DNA from: Solirubrobacterales bacterium
GTDB taxonomy: Bacteria; Actinomycetota; Thermoleophilia; Solirubrobacterales; Solirubrobacteraceae
Reading direction: 5' to 3'
DNA: 5,611 bases
Assembly (NCBI GenBank): GCA_027314825.1
Contig: DAHVAB010000181.1
Location: forward strand, 1 to 5,611
Position numbers and translations under genes: made by a program. Below are positions 5,115-5,611 of this stretch, one piece after another. The number at the start of each line of letters is the position of its first letter. The first letter of the stretch is position 1. The notes beneath the pieces were generated by a model. It saw only the letters and a program-made list of their open reading frames with translations, made no database searches and was not told the DNA's origin.

Positions 5115-5611
5115 GCCGGATCGAGTCGACTTTGAGGATGTCGCCTTCCGGTGGAGCGACTATGACGTGCCACTGTGGACGCGGCCGAACACCGGTGCGC
5201 TGCGGTGGAACCGTGCCCGCCAGGAGGCGACCCAGTACCTGAGCCTCACCGTCGAGGGATCGTGGGCGGAGCTGATCCGCGCCGAGCGGCTGCGCACCGT
5301 GCAGGAGCTGCGGCTGGTGAGCATGCCGATGTGGGTGCTGGGCGTTCGCGAGACGGGAATCGCGGACTATTCGAGCTTCGAGAGGGCGCAGGCCGCCGGG
5401 TTCCCGCCGGAGGCGTTGGTGAGCGAGGACTACGAGCGCTGCGAGGCGGAGGCAGACCGGCTGCGAGCGGCCGGCTTCCGCGGAGTGCTCGCGCCCTCGG
5501 CCGCACTGCCCGGCGCCGTCAATCTGACCCTGTTCGGCCGGCGCCTGGCCGTGCCCTGGGAATACCCCGAGGGCGCGCTGATGGCCTCGTTCGTGCGCGC
5601 CAAGCGGCTCG
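5089..5611 (+). CDS. RES-domain toxin, C-terminal end missing
   Basis: This frame is open to the right edge and gives 174 residues. The ATG overlaps the antitoxin 3' end by 26 bp, the usual coupled antitoxin-toxin arrangement; only a weak purine stretch precedes it. RES proteins attack NAD+ (phosphorolysis or hydrolysis) or ADP-ribosylate target proteins such as PRPP synthetase. They use an ADP-ribosyltransferase-like fold with conserved Arg, Glu and Ser. Candidates here are R21 (AFRW) and/or R39 (ALRWN), E61 in SLTVEGSWAEL, and S137 in GVLAPSAALPG, with Y50 in QYLSL nearby. The segment NLTLFGRR (145-152) fits the end of the core domain, so probably only the last part of the protein is cut off. 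All core motifs appear intact, which suggests an active toxin. Whether it depletes NAD+ or modifies a protein cannot be told from sequence. Confidence 0.83.
   Translation, partial: MGARSTAPEPDRVDFEDVAFRWSDYDVPLWTRPNTGALRWNRARQEATQYLSLTVEGSWAELIRAERLRTVQELRLVSMPMWVLGVRETGIADYSSFERAQAAGFPPEALVSEDYERCEAEADRLRAAGFRGVLAPSAALPGAVNLTLFGRRLAVPWEYPEGALMASFVRAKRL

Noticed and set aside
1..5611. Search by eye for a CRISPR array, tRNA, insertion-sequence ends or attachment sites.
   Set aside because: No regularly spaced long repeats, tRNA-like folds, transposase motifs or flanking inverted repeats were found.

Overview
The window is very GC-rich, densely packed chromosomal DNA. Its protein styles point to a high-GC actinobacterium, most likely the Thermoleophilia/Solirubrobacterales. 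The clues are a MauE / MauA-like / MauD-like cassette, an RHRAG-type ThyX, and a RES toxin with a PSAALPG serine motif. This placement rests on recalled family resemblance and was not computed.

Left part (1-1440, minus strand): a compact three-gene operon read right to left. It holds a MauE-family membrane protein, then a twin-arginine-exported cysteine-rich protein resembling the methylamine dehydrogenase light chain (MauA), then the first 75 residues of a membrane-anchored MauD/TlpA-like protein that runs off the left edge. The genes overlap by 4 bp or lie 7 bp apart. In classical mau systems MauE and MauD help the light chain reach its disulfide-bonded form, so the three products plausibly form one exported redox module. 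The MauA-like protein keeps the disulfide scaffold and two of the aspartates but appears to have lost one of the two tryptophans that form the TTQ cofactor. This is the most interesting observation in the window. A short AT-rich patch with an inverted repeat (1441-1509) carries the probable promoter.

Middle (1510-4285): a complete M3-family oligoendopeptidase F gene (minus strand) and a complete thyX for flavin-dependent thymidylate synthase (plus strand). They diverge from a 61-bp gap. Each ATG has a TAnnnT hexamer 9-10 nt upstream and no good ribosome binding site, so both transcripts may be leaderless.

Right part (4286-5611, plus strand): a 142-bp spacer with a 22-bp tandem G-rich repeat, then a toxin-antitoxin pair of the Xre/MbcA/ParS-RES class. 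The antitoxin is complete and has an unusually long N-terminal region. The RES toxin overlaps it by 26 bp and runs off the right edge after 174 residues.

No RNA gene, CRISPR array, insertion sequence or attachment site was recognised. The longest gene-free stretch is the 142-bp spacer at 4286-4427. Long open frames antisense to pepF, thyX and the mau-like genes are by-products of the high GC content.
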